DNA of 32,515 bases from Comamonadaceae bacterium (GTDB lineage: Bacteria > Pseudomonadota > Gammaproteobacteria > Burkholderiales > Burkholderiaceae_C), in assembly GCA_947451285.1 (NCBI GenBank), contig CANFYL010000010.1, forward strand, positions 1 through 32,515. Reading direction: 5' to 3'. The notes beneath the pieces are model-generated. The model did no database searches. It was not told where the DNA came from and worked only from the letters and a program-made list of their open reading frames with translations. Shown piece after piece: positions 20,371-31,618 of the stretch. The translations under genes and the position numbers were made by a program. Each line of letters opens with the position of its first letter. The first letter of the stretch is position 1.

Positions 20371-20970
20371 TCAGGCTTTCTTGTCTTCACCGATCAACAA
20401 CTTGGTGTCGGACAGGTACATGTGTGGCGGGACTTCGAGGTTGTCAGGTGCGGGTTTGTTTTTGAACACGCGACCGGCCATGTCAAAAGTCGAGCCATGG
20501 CAGGGGCACAAGAAACCTCCTTGCCAATCATCAGGCAAAGAAGGTTGCGCACCCAATGCGAATTTGTCCGACGGCGAGCATCCCAAGTGCGTGCAAATAC
20601 CAACTCCCACAAAAATTTCGGGCTTGATAGAGCGTGCTTGATTACGGGCGTACTCAGGGGTGAATTCCGCAGGCTTGCGCTCTGATTTGGGATCAGCCAA
20701 CTGAGATTCTGTTTTGCTGAGGCTTTCCAACTGCTCAGGGGTCCGTTTGACAATCCAAACCGGTTTGCCACGCCACTCGACCGTCATTTTTTCACCGGGC
20801 TTGAGTGCTGAAATATCGACCTCTACGGCAGCACCAGCAGCCTTGGCCTTTTCTGACGGTTGAAACGTGCTGATAAACGGAACAGCCACCGCTGCCCCGC
20901 CAACTGCACCCGCGCAAGTGGATGCAATCAGCCACGTGCGTTTACTGGTGTCTACTGGGGTGTCACTCAT
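20371..20970 (-). CDS. petA: Ubiquinol-cytochrome c reductase Rieske iron-sulfur subunit
   Basis: CTHLGCSP...CPCHGSTFD 2Fe-2S Rieske motif; Tat-like N-terminus SKRTWLIASTCAGAVGGAAVAVPF. Start MSDTPVD chosen. Confidence 0.95.
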   Translation of the reverse strand: MSDTPVDTSKRTWLIASTCAGAVGGAAVAVPFISTFQPSEKAKAAGAAVEVDISALKPGEKMTVEWRGKPVWIVKRTPEQLESLSKTESQLADPKSERKPAEFTPEYARNQARSIKPEIFVGVGICTHLGCSPSDKFALGAQPSLPDDWQGGFLCPCHGSTFDMAGRVFKNKPAPDNLEVPPHMYLSDTKLLIGEDKKA

Positions 20971-21051
20971 GAAATTCCTCAAACAATTGTCACTGGTTGG
21001 GTTAACCCGCTATTGTAGCTGACCGCTCTGCAACCCAGCCAAAAAGGCAGG

Positions 21052-22122
21052 TCAGTGTGCCCCACCTGCTGACAAGCGGCGAGCCATCGCCAAGGCCTCT
21101 AACAAGCTCGCAGGGTTTGCACGGCCTTTGCCCGCCAAATCAAACGCAGTGCCGTGGTCAGGGCTGGTCCGAATTAAGGGTAAACCCAAGGTGACATTGA
21201 CCCCCTGCTCTACCCCCAGATATTTCACAGGAATCAGACCTTGGTCGTGGTACATGGCAATCACCACATCAAACTCACCCGGTTGGCCGTCCTTGGCACG
21301 AGCCCGCATAAAAACCGTATCTGGCGCGATCGGCCCACTTACATTCAAACCTTCGGCGCGGGCTTGCTGGAGGGCGGGCACGATGGTGTCGAGTTCTTCT
21401 CGCCCCAAGAGACCGCCTTCGCCTGCATGGGGGTTCAAACCTGCAACCGCCATGTGAGGTGCCCGCCCCGTGGCTGCCAATTCGGCCGCATGGGTGATTC
21501 GCAGCGTTTGCAAAATATTTTCAACTGTTACCGCCTCAATGGCCTGCCTCAGCGGCACATGAATGCTCACCAGCACCGTTCGCAATTCTCGGTTGGCCAG
21601 CATCATGCGCACAGGCATTTCCTTCACGGATACACCCGCATAGGCTGCAGCGCAGGCCTGAAGCATTTCAGTGTGCCCAGGAAACTGCCCTCCTGAGGCA
21701 AACAAAGCCTCTTTGTGCAAAGGAGCCGTCACCAAAGCAGCCACCTCACCCCGCAAAGCGGCTTGTGCAGCCCACACGACCGCGTCGGCAGCCAGCTGGC
21801 CAGCCGCTCCACTGATGACGCCCCAAGCGGGCAGTTGCCCCGCGTCCAAAGGCGTGCCGACCTGCAACACAGGCAAAGTCAGGTGAGGCAACGCTTGTGG
21901 CAAGTCAGACAGATGTGAAAGCGCCAACAATCTGATGTGTTGCGCACCGTGCTTGGATGTAGCCAGCACATCCGCAGCGCGCTGCATCACAGCCACATCA
22001 CCCACGACTACACAGCCTTGGACTTTGTCGGGCGCATCACGAAACGCCATAGCAATGATCTCGGGACCGATACCAGCAGCATCACCTAACGTGATAGCAA
22101 TAGGCTTGAAAACATGCGCCAT
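21052..22122 (-). CDS. pdxA: 4-hydroxythreonine-4-phosphate dehydrogenase (PdxA family)
   Basis: ITLGDAAGIGPEI, PGHTEML, NPHAGEGG, MYHDQGLIPVKYLG metal-ligand motifs. Confidence 0.88.
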   Translation of the reverse strand: MAHVFKPIAITLGDAAGIGPEIIAMAFRDAPDKVQGCVVVGDVAVMQRAADVLATSKHGAQHIRLLALSHLSDLPQALPHLTLPVLQVGTPLDAGQLPAWGVISGAAGQLAADAVVWAAQAALRGEVAALVTAPLHKEALFASGGQFPGHTEMLQACAAAYAGVSVKEMPVRMMLANRELRTVLVSIHVPLRQAIEAVTVENILQTLRITHAAELAATGRAPHMAVAGLNPHAGEGGLLGREELDTIVPALQQARAEGLNVSGPIAPDTVFMRARAKDGQPGEFDVVIAMYHDQGLIPVKYLGVEQGVNVTLGLPLIRTSPDHGTAFDLAGKGRANPASLLEALAMARRLSAGGAH

Positions 22123-22124
22123 GG

Positions 22125-22898
22125 TCAGGCAGGGTTGTCGATGTCAATGAACTGGTGCGTCACTCCCAACTGCGCTGCCACATGAGCGGCCACCGCTGGC
22201 GCACCGTAACGCTCGGTGGCATGGTGACCGCAGGCAAAAAAAGCCACGCCGGTCTCACGCGCCAAATGCGCTTGAGGCTCAGAAATCTCCCCCGTGATGA
22301 AGGCATCAACGCCAGCAGCAATGGCCGCCTGAAAAAAACCTTGGGCACCGCCTGTGCACCAAGCGATGCGTCGAATCGGGCGCCCATGCCCGGGAACTAC
22401 CAAAGGATGGCGCTCTAACACTTGAGCCAAGCTGTGGGCCAAAACTTCAACCGAAGCGAAAGCTTGACCTTGGGGCAGCTCTCCCCATAACCCCAAATCT
22501 TGATCACCAAACGTGCCTTGCACGGTCAACCCAAGTCGCTGGCCGAGTTGCGCGTTATTGCCAAACTCAGGGTGCGCATCCAAAGGCAAGTGATAAGCCA
22601 ACAAATTGATGTCATGGGCCAGCAACAAAGACAATCGCTGCTTCATCCATCCCGTGACAACGCCATCTTGTCCGCGCCAAAATAAACCATGATGGACAAA
22701 AATAGCATCGGCCTTGGCTTCAATCGCCGCTTCAATCAAAGCACGGCTGGCTGTTACGCCCGAGACCAGGTGCAGGATCTGATCTTTGCCCTCGACCTGC
22801 AAGCCATTGGGCCCATAGTCTTTGAAGCGTGAGGGCTGCAACAAAGTGTTGCATGCATCGACCAACAAACCGCGAGACACGGCCACAGACACAGTCAT
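22125..22898 (-). CDS. Nif3-like dinuclear metal centre hexameric protein
   Basis: FKDYGPNGLQVEG, ADAIFVHHGLFWRG, AYHLPLDAHPEFGNN, FITGEISEPQAHLARE, FFACGHHATERYG. Confidence 0.92.
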   Translation of the reverse strand: MTVSVAVSRGLLVDACNTLLQPSRFKDYGPNGLQVEGKDQILHLVSGVTASRALIEAAIEAKADAIFVHHGLFWRGQDGVVTGWMKQRLSLLLAHDINLLAYHLPLDAHPEFGNNAQLGQRLGLTVQGTFGDQDLGLWGELPQGQAFASVEVLAHSLAQVLERHPLVVPGHGRPIRRIAWCTGGAQGFFQAAIAAGVDAFITGEISEPQAHLARETGVAFFACGHHATERYGAPAVAAHVAAQLGVTHQFIDIDNPA

Positions 22899-24037
22899 CG
22901 CGGTACCGCCTTGGTTTTGGGGCGCTGCGCAGGCGTGACATCTAACGTCAAGGCCTGATTGCGACGCATGACATCCAACTTGACCGGCACCCCAGGAGGC
23001 AAGGCTGCAATGCGTGTCAACAGCTCGCCCACATGACGTACCGGCTCATCCGCCACACGCACCAACACATCACCGGGACGCAAACCGGCTTTGGCCGCTG
23101 GCGCGTTTTGGAGCACGCCGGTGATGATCACACCCTCAACGTCTTTCAAACCGAATGTCTCTGCCAACTCTGGGGTGAGTTCATTGGGCTCGACGCCCAC
23201 CCATCCGCGCGTGACTTGTCCATCGCGCACGATGCCCTCTAAGACTTGGCGCGCAGTTGAAACAGGAATCGCAAAACCAATGCCCATATTGCCGCCCGAA
23301 CGCGAATAAATAGCAGTATTGATTCCCAGCAGACTGCCATTCACATCCACCAAAGCACCACCCGAGTTGCCCGGATTGATCGCGGCATCGGTTTGGATGA
23401 AGTTTTCAAATGTATTGATCCCCAATTGGTTGCGCCCCAAAGCCGACACAATGCCGCTGGTCACCGTTTGGCCTACACCAAACGGATTGCCAATCGCCAA
23501 CACTTTGTCACCCACCTGTGCGGTGTCTGAATTACCGAGTGTGATCACCGGCAAGCGATCGAGCCGGATCCGCAGAATCGCCAAATCTGTTTCTGGATCA
23601 GTACCAATCACGGTGGCGCGTGCGCGACGACTGTCACTCAAGGTGACTTCAATCTCATCGGCACCTTCAATCACATGGTTGTTGGTCAAGATATAGCCCT
23701 CAGGGCTGACGATCACACCACTGCCCAAGCCTGCCTGCGGGGTGTCATCCTCTCGATCACCGTAAAAAAACCGAAACCACGGATCATTGGATTGAGGGTT
23801 TTTGGCTGCGGCTTGCGTCGTGGCAATGCTCACCACCGCAGGTGCTGCGCGCTTGGCTGCAGGACTCAAACTGCCAGGCATCACGGCGCCAGGCGCAAGA
23901 GGCGCAGCCTCTTGCAAACTCACACCCGCGATACGGGATGCACGGTTCAACCATTCCGGCTTGAGTGTGGCGACAACAAACCAGATGGCCACGGCCACCG
24001 TGACCATCTGAGAGAAAAGCAACCAATGACGTTTCAT
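22895..24037 (-). CDS. DegS-like S1C serine protease with one PDZ domain, N-terminally anchored
   Basis: N-terminal TM; catalytic triad NNHVIEGADEIEV / TDPETDLAILRI / NPGNSGGALVDVNG; C-terminal PDZ (GLRPGDVLVRV). Confidence 0.93.
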   Translation of the reverse strand: MKRHWLLFSQMVTVAVAIWFVVATLKPEWLNRASRIAGVSLQEAAPLAPGAVMPGSLSPAAKRAAPAVVSIATTQAAAKNPQSNDPWFRFFYGDREDDTPQAGLGSGVIVSPEGYILTNNHVIEGADEIEVTLSDSRRARATVIGTDPETDLAILRIRLDRLPVITLGNSDTAQVGDKVLAIGNPFGVGQTVTSGIVSALGRNQLGINTFENFIQTDAAINPGNSGGALVDVNGSLLGINTAIYSRSGGNMGIGFAIPVSTARQVLEGIVRDGQVTRGWVGVEPNELTPELAETFGLKDVEGVIITGVLQNAPAAKAGLRPGDVLVRVADEPVRHVGELLTRIAALPPGVPVKLDVMRRNQALTLDVTPAQRPKTKAVPR

Positions 24038-24054
24038 GGGGCTTTAGGACGCGC

Positions 24055-24825
24055 TCATTCAGCGTCGGGCGCTTTGGTATGTTTCATGAACAACTGGGCG
24101 GCCCAGATGCCAATTTCGTACAAGATACACATCGGAATCGCCAGAGCCAACTGCGACACCACATCTGGCGGCGTCACGATGGCGGCAATGATGAAAGCCA
24201 GAACGATGAAGTAAGAGCGAAAGCCTTTGAGTTTTTCAATGCTCACCACATTCATACGCGCCAACACGATCACCACAATGGGCACCTCAAACGCCAAACC
24301 AAAGGCGACGAACATTGTCAAGACAAAACTCAAATAGGCTTCAATGTCAGGTGCCGCTGTGATGCTCTTGGGTGCAAAGCTTTGAATGAACTTAAAGACC
24401 TGGCCAAACACAAAGAAGTAACAAAAGGCAACCCCAATCATGAACAGCAAGGTACTTGAAACCACCAGGGGAAACACCAGCTTTTTTTCGTGCGAATACA
24501 AACCCGGCGCCACAAAGGCCCACACCTGATACAGCACCACAGGCAAAGCCAGTAAAAAAGCGGCCATGAGCAAGATCTTGAGCGGCACCAAAAACGGGGA
24601 AATCACCGAGGTTGCAATCAAGGTCGCACCTGTGGGTAACTGGGCGACCAGCGGGGCAGCCAATAAATCGTACAACTCTGCAGGCCCGGGGAAAATAGAA
24701 AGGACCGCAGCGGCGATCGCTACCGCTATGGTTGACTTGACCAATCGGTCACGCAGCTCAATCAGGTGCTGAACAAACGGCTGCTCGGTGCCAGCCAATT
24801 CGTCTTGGGAAGGGGTATCAGACAT
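24055..24825 (-). CDS. tatC: Sec-independent protein translocase TatC
   Basis: [16 protein letters not shown], multiple TM segments, [19 protein letters not shown]-like region; adjacent tatB. Confidence 0.95.
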   Translation of the reverse strand: MSDTPSQDELAGTEQPFVQHLIELRDRLVKSTIAVAIAAAVLSIFPGPAELYDLLAAPLVAQLPTGATLIATSVISPFLVPLKILLMAAFLLALPVVLYQVWAFVAPGLYSHEKKLVFPLVVSSTLLFMIGVAFCYFFVFGQVFKFIQSFAPKSITAAPDIEAYLSFVLTMFVAFGLAFEVPIVVIVLARMNVVSIEKLKGFRSYFIVLAFIIAAIVTPPDVVSQLALAIPMCILYEIGIWAAQLFMKHTKAPDAE

Positions 24826-25288
24826 CAGGCCTCACAGCGGGACGAAAGCGGGCCACACGGGCTGCACTTGAAAGGGCCTTGGTACGGACACCTTGGCGGG
24901 CTTTGTACCAATGCGGCACGCTCCCGCGTTTGAGGCGCCACTTTTTTCCAGGATGTTGATAGCTCAGGGGCGGTGTTTCTAATGGGGTGTATTCGTTACC
25001 CGTCAAACCTGCCGTTGTTTCAGCCCAGTCTTTTTCAAACTCGTGAGTCGCAGTCTGAACTGAATGCTCCACATCACGGGCAGCACTCTCCACCGTGTCT
25101 TTCATTTTCTTGAGCTCATCGAGCTCCATGGTGCGATTCACCTCGGCTTTGACATCCGAGACGTAGCGCCTTGCTTTGCCTATCAAAGTCCCTACCGTAC
25201 GGGCGACACCGGGCAGGCGCTCTGGCCCAATGACGACGAGCGCTACCGCACTCACCACCGCAATTTTGGAAAAATCAAGATCAAACAA
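24818..25288 (-). CDS. tatB: Sec-independent protein translocase TatB
   Basis: [50 protein letters not shown]; basic C-terminus. Confidence 0.94.
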   Translation of the reverse strand: MFDLDFSKIAVVSAVALVVIGPERLPGVARTVGTLIGKARRYVSDVKAEVNRTMELDELKKMKDTVESAARDVEHSVQTATHEFEKDWAETTAGLTGNEYTPLETPPLSYQHPGKKWRLKRGSVPHWYKARQGVRTKALSSAARVARFRPAVRPDV

Positions 25289-25307
25289 AGCAGACGATCA
25301 AGCGCAT

Positions 25308-25544
25308 TTAAGACTTGTTCTTGACTTCAACGTCAATGGTATTTTTGTCCGCGGCAACAGCTGCAGCTGGTGCAGGAGGCGCGGGCTTGTCATCAGGCGT
25401 CGTGCCGCCGTCTTTCATGCCATCTTTGAAGCCTTTCACAGCTCCGCCCAAATCACCACCCAAATTTTTGAGCTTTTTGGTGCCAAACACCATGATGACG
25501 ATCAACAGAACGATCAGCCAATGCCAAATTGAAAACGAACCCAT
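25308..25544 (-). CDS. tatA: Sec-independent protein translocase TatA
   Basis: [43 protein letters not shown]. Confidence 0.95.
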   Translation of the reverse strand: MGSFSIWHWLIVLLIVIMVFGTKKLKNLGGDLGGAVKGFKDGMKDGGTTPDDKPAPPAPAAAVAADKNTIDVEVKNKS

Positions 25545-25574
25545 GAGTTTCTCCTTGAATACAGGGAATTCTAA

Positions 25575-25931
25575 TCAGCCGCGCAGCCAAGGGCGCGGTC
25601 CGCCCATGACATGCCAATGCATATGGTGAACTTCTTGACCACCTTCAACCCCTGTGTTGGTCAAAAGGCGAAAACCACCCTCTGGATACGGGCGAGCACC
25701 TTCTTGCAAAGCCAACTTAGGAACCAAGGTCATCATGCGCCCTAAAAGCCCTTCATGCTCAGGGCCTACCTGCGCCATCGAAGGAATATGAAGCTTGGGT
25801 ATCACTAAAAAGTGAACGGGCGCCCAGGGATTGATGTCATGAAAGGCAAACAATTCATCGTCCTCATAGACTTTGCGTGAAGGAATATGCCCGGCAATGA
25901 TTTTGCAAAAGATGCAGTTGAAATCTGTCAT
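25575..25931 (-). CDS. HIT family purine nucleoside phosphoramidase (HinT-like)
   Basis: CIFCKIIAGHIPSRKVYEDDELFAFHDINPWAPVHFLVIPKLHI and HHMHWHVMGG histidine triad. Confidence 0.93.
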   Translation of the reverse strand: MTDFNCIFCKIIAGHIPSRKVYEDDELFAFHDINPWAPVHFLVIPKLHIPSMAQVGPEHEGLLGRMMTLVPKLALQEGARPYPEGGFRLLTNTGVEGGQEVHHMHWHVMGGPRPWLRG

Positions 25932-25965
25932 GGTGTCAACTTTAAAAATTCATATTCCAGCGGAT

Positions 25966-26358
25966 TTATTCCCCGCGCTGCTCTCTATCCTGCGCTTTGC
26001 GCAGAGCCTTCTCTTCAAGCCCGCTCAGCCCTTCACGACGTGCCAATTCATTCACCACATCGGCAGGCGTCAAGCCATAGTGCGCCAACGCAATCATGCT
26101 GTGAAACCACAAATCAGCCACTTCGTACACCAGTTTGGCGGGGTCTCCGCCATGGTCCACATCTTTGGCAGCCATCACGGTCTCTGTGGCTTCTTCGCCA
26201 ATTTTTTTCAAAAAAGCATCTGGTCCTTTGTGCAGCAAACGTGAGACGTAGCTCTTCTCAGGGTCGCCCCCGTTGGCGGGTTTGCGACTTTCAATCACCG
26301 CAGCAAGGCGATGCAAAGTGTCTAAATTGTTGACGTCGGTCGAACTCATGGCGGTCAT
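25966..26358 (-). CDS. hisE: Phosphoribosyl-ATP pyrophosphatase
   Basis: [52 protein letters not shown]. Start at 26358 gives an ATGA overlap with hisI. Confidence 0.94.
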   Translation of the reverse strand: MTAMSSTDVNNLDTLHRLAAVIESRKPANGGDPEKSYVSRLLHKGPDAFLKKIGEEATETVMAAKDVDHGGDPAKLVYEVADLWFHSMIALAHYGLTPADVVNELARREGLSGLEEKALRKAQDREQRGE

Positions 26359-26753
26359 TTGTAAATCGATTCGGGGTCTTTGAGCACAGGCTCGCAGGCT
26401 TGCCAGTCGTCGCCTTCCAAGCGTTGAAAAAAGCAACTGTGACGCCCAGTATGGCAGGCTATGCCAGGCGTGTGACCCAGCTGTGTCACACGCAGCAACA
26501 CCACATCGTTGTCGCAGTCCAGGCGAATATCGTGCACGGTTTGCACATGGCCCGACTCTTCACCTTTGAACCACAACTTGTTGCGCGAGCGGCTGAAGTA
26601 CACGGCCCGCTTGAACTCTGCTGTTTTTTGCAGGGCTTCGCGGTTCATCCAGGCAAACATCAGCACATCGCCGCTGTCTTTTTCTTGGGCGATGACGGGC
26701 ACCAAGCCTTTTTCATCCCAACGCACAGCATCCAACCAAACTGGGTGTGTCAT
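26355..26753 (-). CDS. hisI: Phosphoribosyl-AMP cyclohydrolase
   Basis: [69 protein letters not shown]...[10 protein letters not shown]. Start reset from 26957. Confidence 0.95.
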   Translation of the reverse strand: MTHPVWLDAVRWDEKGLVPVIAQEKDSGDVLMFAWMNREALQKTAEFKRAVYFSRSRNKLWFKGEESGHVQTVHDIRLDCDNDVVLLRVTQLGHTPGIACHTGRHSCFFQRLEGDDWQACEPVLKDPESIYK

Positions 26754-26763
26754 CAACGTTCCC

Positions 26764-27564
26764 TCAGAGCCGAACAGGAATGCCACGCTCACGCATGCGT
26801 TGCTTGGCTTGCTGCACGGTGTATTCGCCATAGTGAAAAATACTGGCCGCCAGCACCGCATCGGCACCGCCTTGCTGCACGCCGTCGGCCAGGTGGTCCA
26901 GATTGCCCACGCCACCTGAGGCGATGACAGGCACCGACACAGCATCGGCCACGGCACGGGTCAAGGCCAAATCAAAGCCTGACTTGGTGCCGTCACGGTC
27001 CATGCTGGTGAGCAAAATTTCACCGGCTCCGTGCTGGGCCATTTGGGTGGCCCAAGCCAACGCATCCAGGCCCACGTTTTTGCGTCCGCCATGGCTGAAC
27101 ACATCCCAACCGGGGCCCATCGGCAAACCGTTGGCGCCCATGCGTTGTTCTTCTTCAGGGCTGCGGCGCTTGGCATCAATGGCCACCACGATGCACTGGG
27201 CACCGTATTTGGCCGAGGCATCACGAATCACTTGGGGGTTGGCAATGGCGGCTGAGTTGAAGCTCACTTTGTCAGCACCGGCGTTGAGCAAGCGGCGCAC
27301 GTCGTCCACCGTGCGCACGCCCCCACCCACCGTGAGCGGAATGAACACTTGGCTTGCCACGGCTTCGATGATGTGCAAGATCACATCGCGCGCGTCACTG
27401 GTGGCGGTGATGTCCAAAAACGTCAGCTCATCAGCGCCTTGCTCGTTGTAGCGGGCGGCAATTTCCACCGGGTCTCCCGCATCCCGCAGCTCCACAAAGT
27501 TGACGCCTTTGACCACGCGACCACCGGTCACGTCAAGGCAAGGAATGATGCGTTTAGCGAGCAT
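26764..27564 (-). CDS. hisF: Imidazole glycerol phosphate synthase cyclase subunit
   Basis: [68 protein letters not shown]. Confidence 0.96.
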   Translation of the reverse strand: MLAKRIIPCLDVTGGRVVKGVNFVELRDAGDPVEIAARYNEQGADELTFLDITATSDARDVILHIIEAVASQVFIPLTVGGGVRTVDDVRRLLNAGADKVSFNSAAIANPQVIRDASAKYGAQCIVVAIDAKRRSPEEEQRMGANGLPMGPGWDVFSHGGRKNVGLDALAWATQMAQHGAGEILLTSMDRDGTKSGFDLALTRAVADAVSVPVIASGGVGNLDHLADGVQQGGADAVLAASIFHYGEYTVQQAKQRMRERGIPVRL

Positions 27565-27585
27565 AGGAGTCCAACAGATAAATTC

Positions 27586-28425
27586 TCAAGCCACCGTCAA
27601 ACGTTGCCAGCCGAGCCATTGCTGACCTGCTGGCACATGGATCGGCTCATACACCTGAGCCGCCTCCACGCACACCATGTGCGCAAAGCCGTCGGGCGGC
27701 ATGTCCGCCAGTGTGGCGCATTTCTCAGGGCCCGGGTTCCACACCACCGATTGGCCCCAGGACGGGCTTTGCGCAATGCTCAGCACGCCGCTGCCATCTT
27801 GCACGCGCAGCGGGCCAGGGGCGGCAGCGTACACACGGTCAAACTCGCCATCAAAGTACAGGGCCTCATCGGCCACGCCATGCACATCGGCCACGGCATT
27901 CCATTCGGCTTGCCCCTGCAAACCGGTCACGTCGGTCAAATCAATGTCATCCACCAACAAGTAAGTGTGCAAGGCACCTGTAAAGAGCAAGGGCTGCGTG
28001 TCGGTGTTGTGCACGGACAAACTCATTTGCAACTCACAGGGCTGCAACTGCACCCGCAGTTGCGCCACAAATTGCTGCGGCCACATGGCGCATGTGCGCG
28101 CATCTGCCGTCAGACTGACATCGATGTGGGCCTGCGCGTCGTCCACACGTGAACCCGCCAACGTCCACGCCATGTTGCGGGCAAAGCCGTGCTTGGGCAA
28201 ATCGCCACGCTGGTTGAATTGCGGAAAACACACCGGCACACCGCCACGGATCGCCGACTGGCCGTCCCACAAATTACGGGGGCTCAGAAACAAACGCTCA
28301 CGCCCTTGGTTGACCCACGACAACACGTGGGCACCTTGCAAGGCCACCAACACGGTGTCGCCGCACGGCAAGGTCAGGCGATGGCAGTCCAGGCCTTGAA
28401 AAACTTCGGGGATAGAGGTCAACAT
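27586..28425 (-). CDS. D-hexose-6-phosphate mutarotase / aldose 1-epimerase family protein
   Basis: LFLSPRNLWDGQSAIRGGVPVCFPQFNQRGDLPKHGFARNMAWTL; FTGALHTYLLVDDI; VVWNPGPEKCATLADMPPDGFAHMVCVEAA. Confidence 0.88.
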   Translation of the reverse strand: MLTSIPEVFQGLDCHRLTLPCGDTVLVALQGAHVLSWVNQGRERLFLSPRNLWDGQSAIRGGVPVCFPQFNQRGDLPKHGFARNMAWTLAGSRVDDAQAHIDVSLTADARTCAMWPQQFVAQLRVQLQPCELQMSLSVHNTDTQPLLFTGALHTYLLVDDIDLTDVTGLQGQAEWNAVADVHGVADEALYFDGEFDRVYAAAPGPLRVQDGSGVLSIAQSPSWGQSVVWNPGPEKCATLADMPPDGFAHMVCVEAAQVYEPIHVPAGQQWLGWQRLTVA

Positions 28426-28468
28426 GCGGGGGCTTCAGGCAGAGGAGGCGCAAGCCGCACACGACGGC

Positions 28469-29209
28469 TTAGCCATTGAGTTCGTCAGCGCGGGCCTGGG
28501 CTTTTTCAAAATCCAGATCGCCGCTGTAAATGGCACGGCCACAAATCACGCCTTCCACGCCTTCGTCTTCCACGCCACACAACTGGTCGATGTCGGCCAT
28601 GTTGGACAAACCGCCTGAGGCGATGACAGGAATGGTCAGGGCCTGTGCCAGTTTGACGGTGGCTTCGATGTTGATGCCGCTGAGCATGCCGTCACGCCCA
28701 ATGTCGGTGTAGATGATGGACTCCACACCATAGTCTTCAAACTTCTTACCCAGATCTGCCACTTCGTGACCGGTCAGTTTGCTCCAGCCATCGGTAGCCA
28801 CTTTGCCGTCTTTGGCATCGAGCCCTACGATGATGTGGCCACCAAACGCACTGCAGGCATCGCGCAAGAAACCCGGATTTTTCACCGCAGCCGTGCCGAT
28901 GATGACGTAGCGCAAACCTGCATCGATGTATTTTTCAATCGTGTCCAGATCACGGATACCACCCCCGAGCTGAACCGGAATGTCCTGGCCCACGGCTTTC
29001 AAAATGGCTTTGATGGCCAGGTTGTTTTGCGGTTTGCCCGCGAAGGCGCCGTTCAGGTCCACCAGGTGCAAACGTCGTGCACCTTTGGCTACCCAGTTCA
29101 AGGCCATTTGCGCGGGGTCTTCGCCAAACGTAGTGGCCTGGTCCATGTCGCCTTGTTTGAGGCGCACGCAATGTCCGTCTTTGAGGTCAATCGCAGGAAT
29201 AAGTAGCAT
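28469..29209 (-). CDS. hisA: Phosphoribosylformimino-5-aminoimidazole carboxamide ribotide isomerase
   Basis: [65 protein letters not shown]. Confidence 0.95.
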   Translation of the reverse strand: MLLIPAIDLKDGHCVRLKQGDMDQATTFGEDPAQMALNWVAKGARRLHLVDLNGAFAGKPQNNLAIKAILKAVGQDIPVQLGGGIRDLDTIEKYIDAGLRYVIIGTAAVKNPGFLRDACSAFGGHIIVGLDAKDGKVATDGWSKLTGHEVADLGKKFEDYGVESIIYTDIGRDGMLSGINIEATVKLAQALTIPVIASGGLSNMADIDQLCGVEDEGVEGVICGRAIYSGDLDFEKAQARADELNG

Positions 29210-29249
29210 GGTGACAAAGGGCTTCAAACAGGCCCGGTGAGGTGAAAGA

Positions 29250-29900
29250 TCAGGGGTTCCAATGCAGAAAATTGCGGTACAGAGCTAGGCCATGTGCCGC
29301 GCTTTTCTCTGGGTGAAATTGTGTCGCAAAAATATTATCGCGTGACACGGCGCAGGTGAACAAACCACCATAGTCCGTTTGCGCTGCGCAATGGGCCAAG
29401 TCTGTGGGGCGTGCATAAAAGCTGTGCACGAAATAGAAGTAACTGTTGTCGGGCACGTCTTGCCACATGGCGTGGGCTTGGGTTTGCAGCACTTGGTTCC
29501 AGCCCATCTGCGGCACTTTGAAGCGGCTGCCATCGGCTTGGGTGCGCCCAGCCAAATCAAACTTCACCACCTCGCCGGGAATCAGTCCCAAGCCCGGGGT
29601 GTCGCCCTCTGCGCTGTGGTCGAGCAACATTTGCATGCCCACACAGACTCCAAACAGAGGTTTTTTGTGCGCGGCATCCAACACGGCGTCCATCAGGCCC
29701 GACTCACGCAGTTCGCGCATGCAATCGGGCATGGCACCTTGACCGGGCAAGACCACGCGGTGTGCATCACGCACCACCTGCGGGTTGGAGGTGACCACCA
29801 CCTCGGCATGGTCGACCACCGAGGCGGCGTGCATCACGGCCTGCGCCACCGAGCGCAGGTTGCCCATGCCGTAGTCCACGACAGCCACTTTGTTGTTCAA
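29250..29900 (-). CDS. hisH: Imidazole glycerol phosphate synthase glutaminase subunit
   Basis: [55 protein letters not shown]. Confidence 0.95.
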   Translation of the reverse strand: MNNKVAVVDYGMGNLRSVAQAVMHAASVVDHAEVVVTSNPQVVRDAHRVVLPGQGAMPDCMRELRESGLMDAVLDAAHKKPLFGVCVGMQMLLDHSAEGDTPGLGLIPGEVVKFDLAGRTQADGSRFKVPQMGWNQVLQTQAHAMWQDVPDNSYFYFVHSFYARPTDLAHCAAQTDYGGLFTCAVSRDNIFATQFHPEKSAAHGLALYRNFLHWNP

Positions 29901-30490
29901 AGCGAACCCTTGGTGGAGGGGATGACGCCCACCGAGCGGGGGTCCAGTTCCAAGGCTGCGCGCAAAGCGCGGGCAAACGCTTTGAACACCGTCTCGGCCT
30001 GGTGGTGGGCGTTCTCGCCGCGCAGGTTGTCAATGTGCAAGGTCACAAACGCGTGGTTCACAAAGCCCTGAAAAAACTCAAACGCCAGTTGGCTGTCGAA
30101 TTCGCCGATCATGCCGCTCTTGAACGGCACGTGCATCACCAAGCCAGGACGGCCTGAAAAGTCCACCACTACGCGGCTCAGTGCTTCGTCGAGTGGCACG
30201 TAGGCGTGGCCATAGCGGCGAATGCCTTTTTTATCGCCCACGGCTTTGGCAAACGCCTGCCCCAAGGTGATGCCCACATCTTCCACCGTGTGGTGGCCAT
30301 CGATGTGCAAATCACCTTCGGCATGGATGTCCAAATCGATCAAGCCATGGCGCGCAATTTGGTCCAGCATGTGGTCAAAAAAACCAATGCCGGTGGACAG
30401 CTTGGACTGACCCGTGCCATCGAGGTTGACCTTGACGGTGATGCGGGTCTCGGCAGTGTTGCGGCTGACTTCAGCGGTGCGGGCGGTCAT
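29897..30490 (-). CDS. hisB: Imidazoleglycerol-phosphate dehydratase
   Basis: [62 protein letters not shown]. Confidence 0.96.
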   Translation of the reverse strand: MTARTAEVSRNTAETRITVKVNLDGTGQSKLSTGIGFFDHMLDQIARHGLIDLDIHAEGDLHIDGHHTVEDVGITLGQAFAKAVGDKKGIRRYGHAYVPLDEALSRVVVDFSGRPGLVMHVPFKSGMIGEFDSQLAFEFFQGFVNHAFVTLHIDNLRGENAHHQAETVFKAFARALRAALELDPRSVGVIPSTKGSL

Positions 30491-30499
30491 GCGGGGCTT

Positions 30500-31618
30500 T
30501 CAAGAAAGGGCAGAGGTCAAGGCGGCCAAGAGTTGTGCGTTTTCATCCGGCGTTCCCACCGTCAGGCGCAGGCAGTTGGCCAGCAATGGATGCATTTTAG
30601 AAACGTTCTTCACCAACACCTGGCGTGCTTTGATCGCAGCAAACACGTGGCTGGCGGCACTGTCTGTGTCGCCCTGCGGCGCTGCAAAACGCACCAGCAT
30701 CATGTTGGCATCGCTGACATAGACTGTGACACCCGGCAACTGCTGCAAGGCTTTGAACAACTGCTCACGCTCACCGCGGATGGTGGCAGCCTGCACCGCA
30801 AACACGTCGGCATGCTCCAGCGCAAACAAAGCGCACTCGGCGTTGAGCACGCTCACGTTGTACGGCGGACGCAGTTTGTCGACTTCATGCACCAGCGCCG
30901 TCGGACCCACCAGGTAGCCCAAGCGAATACCAGCCAAACCGAACTTGGACAAAGTGCGCATCAACAACACATGCGCATTGGCGTTCGGATCACGGCGAAT
31001 TTCATCCAGCCAGCTGCGGCTCGAGAACGGCTGGTAGGCCTCGTCCATGACCACCAAGCCACCATAGGCTGTGACTTGGGCGATGAGGCGGCGAATCACC
31101 GCGTCATCCCACAAATTGGCCGTGGGGTTGTTCGGATAGGCCAGGTACACGATGGCCGGCTCGTGCTGCGCTATCGCGCGCGACATGGCCACTTCGTCCA
31201 ACTCAAAGTCGGCGGTCAAAGGCACACCTATATAAGACAAGCCTTGCAACTGTGCACTCATCGCGTACATCACAAAGCCTGGTTCTGGGGCCAAAATTTT
31301 GGCGCCTGGCACATCGCAGGCCATGGCCAAGAGCGAGATCAACTCGTCCGAGCCGTTGCCCAGCATCAAACTGTGACCACGGGGCAAATCGATATACCGG
31401 GCCAGGGCAGCCTTCAAGTCGTCGATGCGTGCCCCAGGGTAACGGTTGATCGCCACCTGACCCAAGCGATGGCCCAACTCGGCCTGCAAGGCGGGCGACA
31501 AAGAAAACGGATTTTCCATCGCGTCAAGCTTGACCATGCCCACCGAGTGTTGAATGGCATAGGCGTGCATGGATTGCACATCTTGGCGGATGAAACGCAA
31601 GGGCGTGCTCATGCTCAA
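30500..31618 (-). CDS. hisC: Histidinol-phosphate aminotransferase
   Basis: [56 protein letters not shown]-lysine region. Confidence 0.94.
   Translation of the reverse strand: MSMSTPLRFIRQDVQSMHAYAIQHSVGMVKLDAMENPFSLSPALQAELGHRLGQVAINRYPGARIDDLKAALARYIDLPRGHSLMLGNGSDELISLLAMACDVPGAKILAPEPGFVMYAMSAQLQGLSYIGVPLTADFELDEVAMSRAIAQHEPAIVYLAYPNNPTANLWDDAVIRRLIAQVTAYGGLVVMDEAYQPFSSRSWLDEIRRDPNANAHVLLMRTLSKFGLAGIRLGYLVGPTALVHEVDKLRPPYNVSVLNAECALFALEHADVFAVQAATIRGEREQLFKALQQLPGVTVYVSDANMMLVRFAAPQGDTDSAASHVFAAIKARQVLVKNVSKMHPLLANCLRLTVGTPDENAQLLAALTSALS

Noticed and set aside
29379-30071. 230-aa plus-strand ORF antisense to hisH/hisB
   Set aside because: Mirror-frame artefact of conserved his genes; His-rich translation without domain features.
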